This document shows positions 63,856 through 64,000 of a stretch of DNA of 64,000 nt, piece after piece. Position numbers and translations under genes: made by a program. The stretch is from Morinoia aosen (lineage: Eukaryota > Arthropoda > Malacostraca > Amphipoda > Talitridae). The stretch covers positions 44,372,757 to 44,436,756 of the forward strand of contig CM059560.1 of the NCBI GenBank assembly GCA_030386875.1. Reading direction: 5' to 3'. The notes below the pieces were generated by a model, which worked only from the letters and a program-made list of their open reading frames with translations, was not told the DNA's origin and ran no database searches. How positions within the stretch are numbered: the stretch's first letter is position 1; every line of letters begins with the position of its first letter.

Positions 63856-64000
63856 GAGATACCTTCTGTACTCCTTTGTGCGCTGTAGAGATACCTCTTG
63901 TACTCCTTTGTACGCTGTAGAGATACCTTCTGCACTCCTTTGTACGCTGTAGAGATACCTCGTGTACTCCTTTGTACGTTCTAGAGATATTTCCTGTACT

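Larger units (their letters stand above)
1..64000 (+). repeat. 32-bp satellite array, about 2,000 head-to-tail monomers
   Basis: The whole window is a single tandem array with period 32 bp. In the phase used here a monomer starts CTCCTTTG and ends CTTCTGTA (type A) or TTCCTGTA (type B). The phase was checked by hand at about a dozen points: it drifts only at eight small indels whose sizes sum to -2, matching the phase at the last monomers. I saw no inverted monomers and no inserted unique DNA. Variation is mostly point substitution at a few sites (A or G at position 10, CTT or CTC at 25-27, TAG altered to TTG, TAC, TGG or AAG at 16-18). Satellites of this size are normally eukaryotic heterochromatin. 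The family and species are not recognised. Adjacent copies are very similar, and blocks of several kb are near-identical, indicating recent homogenisation. Confidence 0.98.

Noticed and set aside
28471-63935. Many long minus-strand open frames (up to 718 codons) as protein genes
   Set aside because: They are readings of the same stop-poor 32-bp monomer, overlap one another in several frames, start at chance ATGs made by point changes, and end at B monomers. No known domain, promoter or conserved start is visible.
1-64000. CRISPR array with 32-bp repeats
   Set aside because: The units abut directly with no unique spacers, and neighbouring units differ only by point changes. There are no cas genes.
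1-64000. CENP-B box or other known centromere motif
   Set aside because: No monomer type contains a match to the TTCG....A..CGGG core, so centromere function cannot be claimed from sequence.
1-64000. Bacterial or phage gene cluster, tRNA or rRNA genes, promoters and terminators
   Set aside because: There is no non-repetitive sequence in which such elements could lie, and no recognisable RNA gene or regulatory site was seen.

Overview
The window is one uninterrupted satellite-DNA array. A 32-bp monomer is repeated head to tail from base 1 to base 64000, about 2,000 copies, all in the same orientation. I see no unique sequence, transposon, RNA gene or convincing protein gene. A pure array this long points to eukaryotic heterochromatin (centromeric, pericentromeric, subtelomeric or sex-chromosome), but nothing in the sequence names the species and I do not recognise the monomer. 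It is about 47% GC and strongly asymmetric: the plus-strand consensus has 12 T and 5 A.

Monomer types. With the phase starting at CTCC, type A (most copies) has TGCGCTG at 9-15 and CCTTCTG at 24-30. Type C has A at 10 and CCTCGTG at 24-30. Type B differs from A at six sites (10, 13, 15, 24, 25, 27), has TTCTAGAG at 13-20 and ATTTCC at 23-28, and carries an XbaI-type site. B is usually directly preceded by C, so C-B doublets punctuate runs of A and of an A variant with A at position 10. From 257 to 5537 the B-to-B distances in monomers are 7,7,8,7,11,16,6,2,6,6,8,6,6,5,3,5,7,4,6,6,8,6,6,5,3,5. The commonest value is six, or 192 bp.

Layout. 1-2,000 resembles the X blocks near 42 kb and 49.5 kb. 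2,689-13,891 holds six copies of a higher-order unit with B spacing 8-6-6-5-3-5, in the subfamily order a-b-b-a-b-b. 13,892-18,856 is a less regular stretch. 18,857-21,416 is a tandem pair of about 1.25 kb. 22,460-29,120 is a tandem pair of about 3.3 kb. From about 28 kb to the end the array is built from two large segments, X and Y, with Y leading into X: Y1 (34.15-42.04), X1 (41.76-48.34), a short Y-like piece (48.3-49.3), X2 (49.31-55.89), Y2 (55.97-63.86), then X again.

Register. The 32-bp phase breaks only eight times: -1 near 6486, +4 at 10706, +5 at 14931, and -2 at 43326, 45948, 50874, 51861 and 53494. These sum to -2, which matches the phase at the end of the window. All other length changes are whole monomers, as expected from unequal exchange.

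Coding. The minus strand of types A and C has no stop in any frame. Because 32 is not a multiple of 3, translation gives an apparent 32-residue repeat (96 bp, three monomers), and long open frames of up to 718 codons follow. They lack a conserved start and always end at a B monomer. I treat them as by-products of the satellite.
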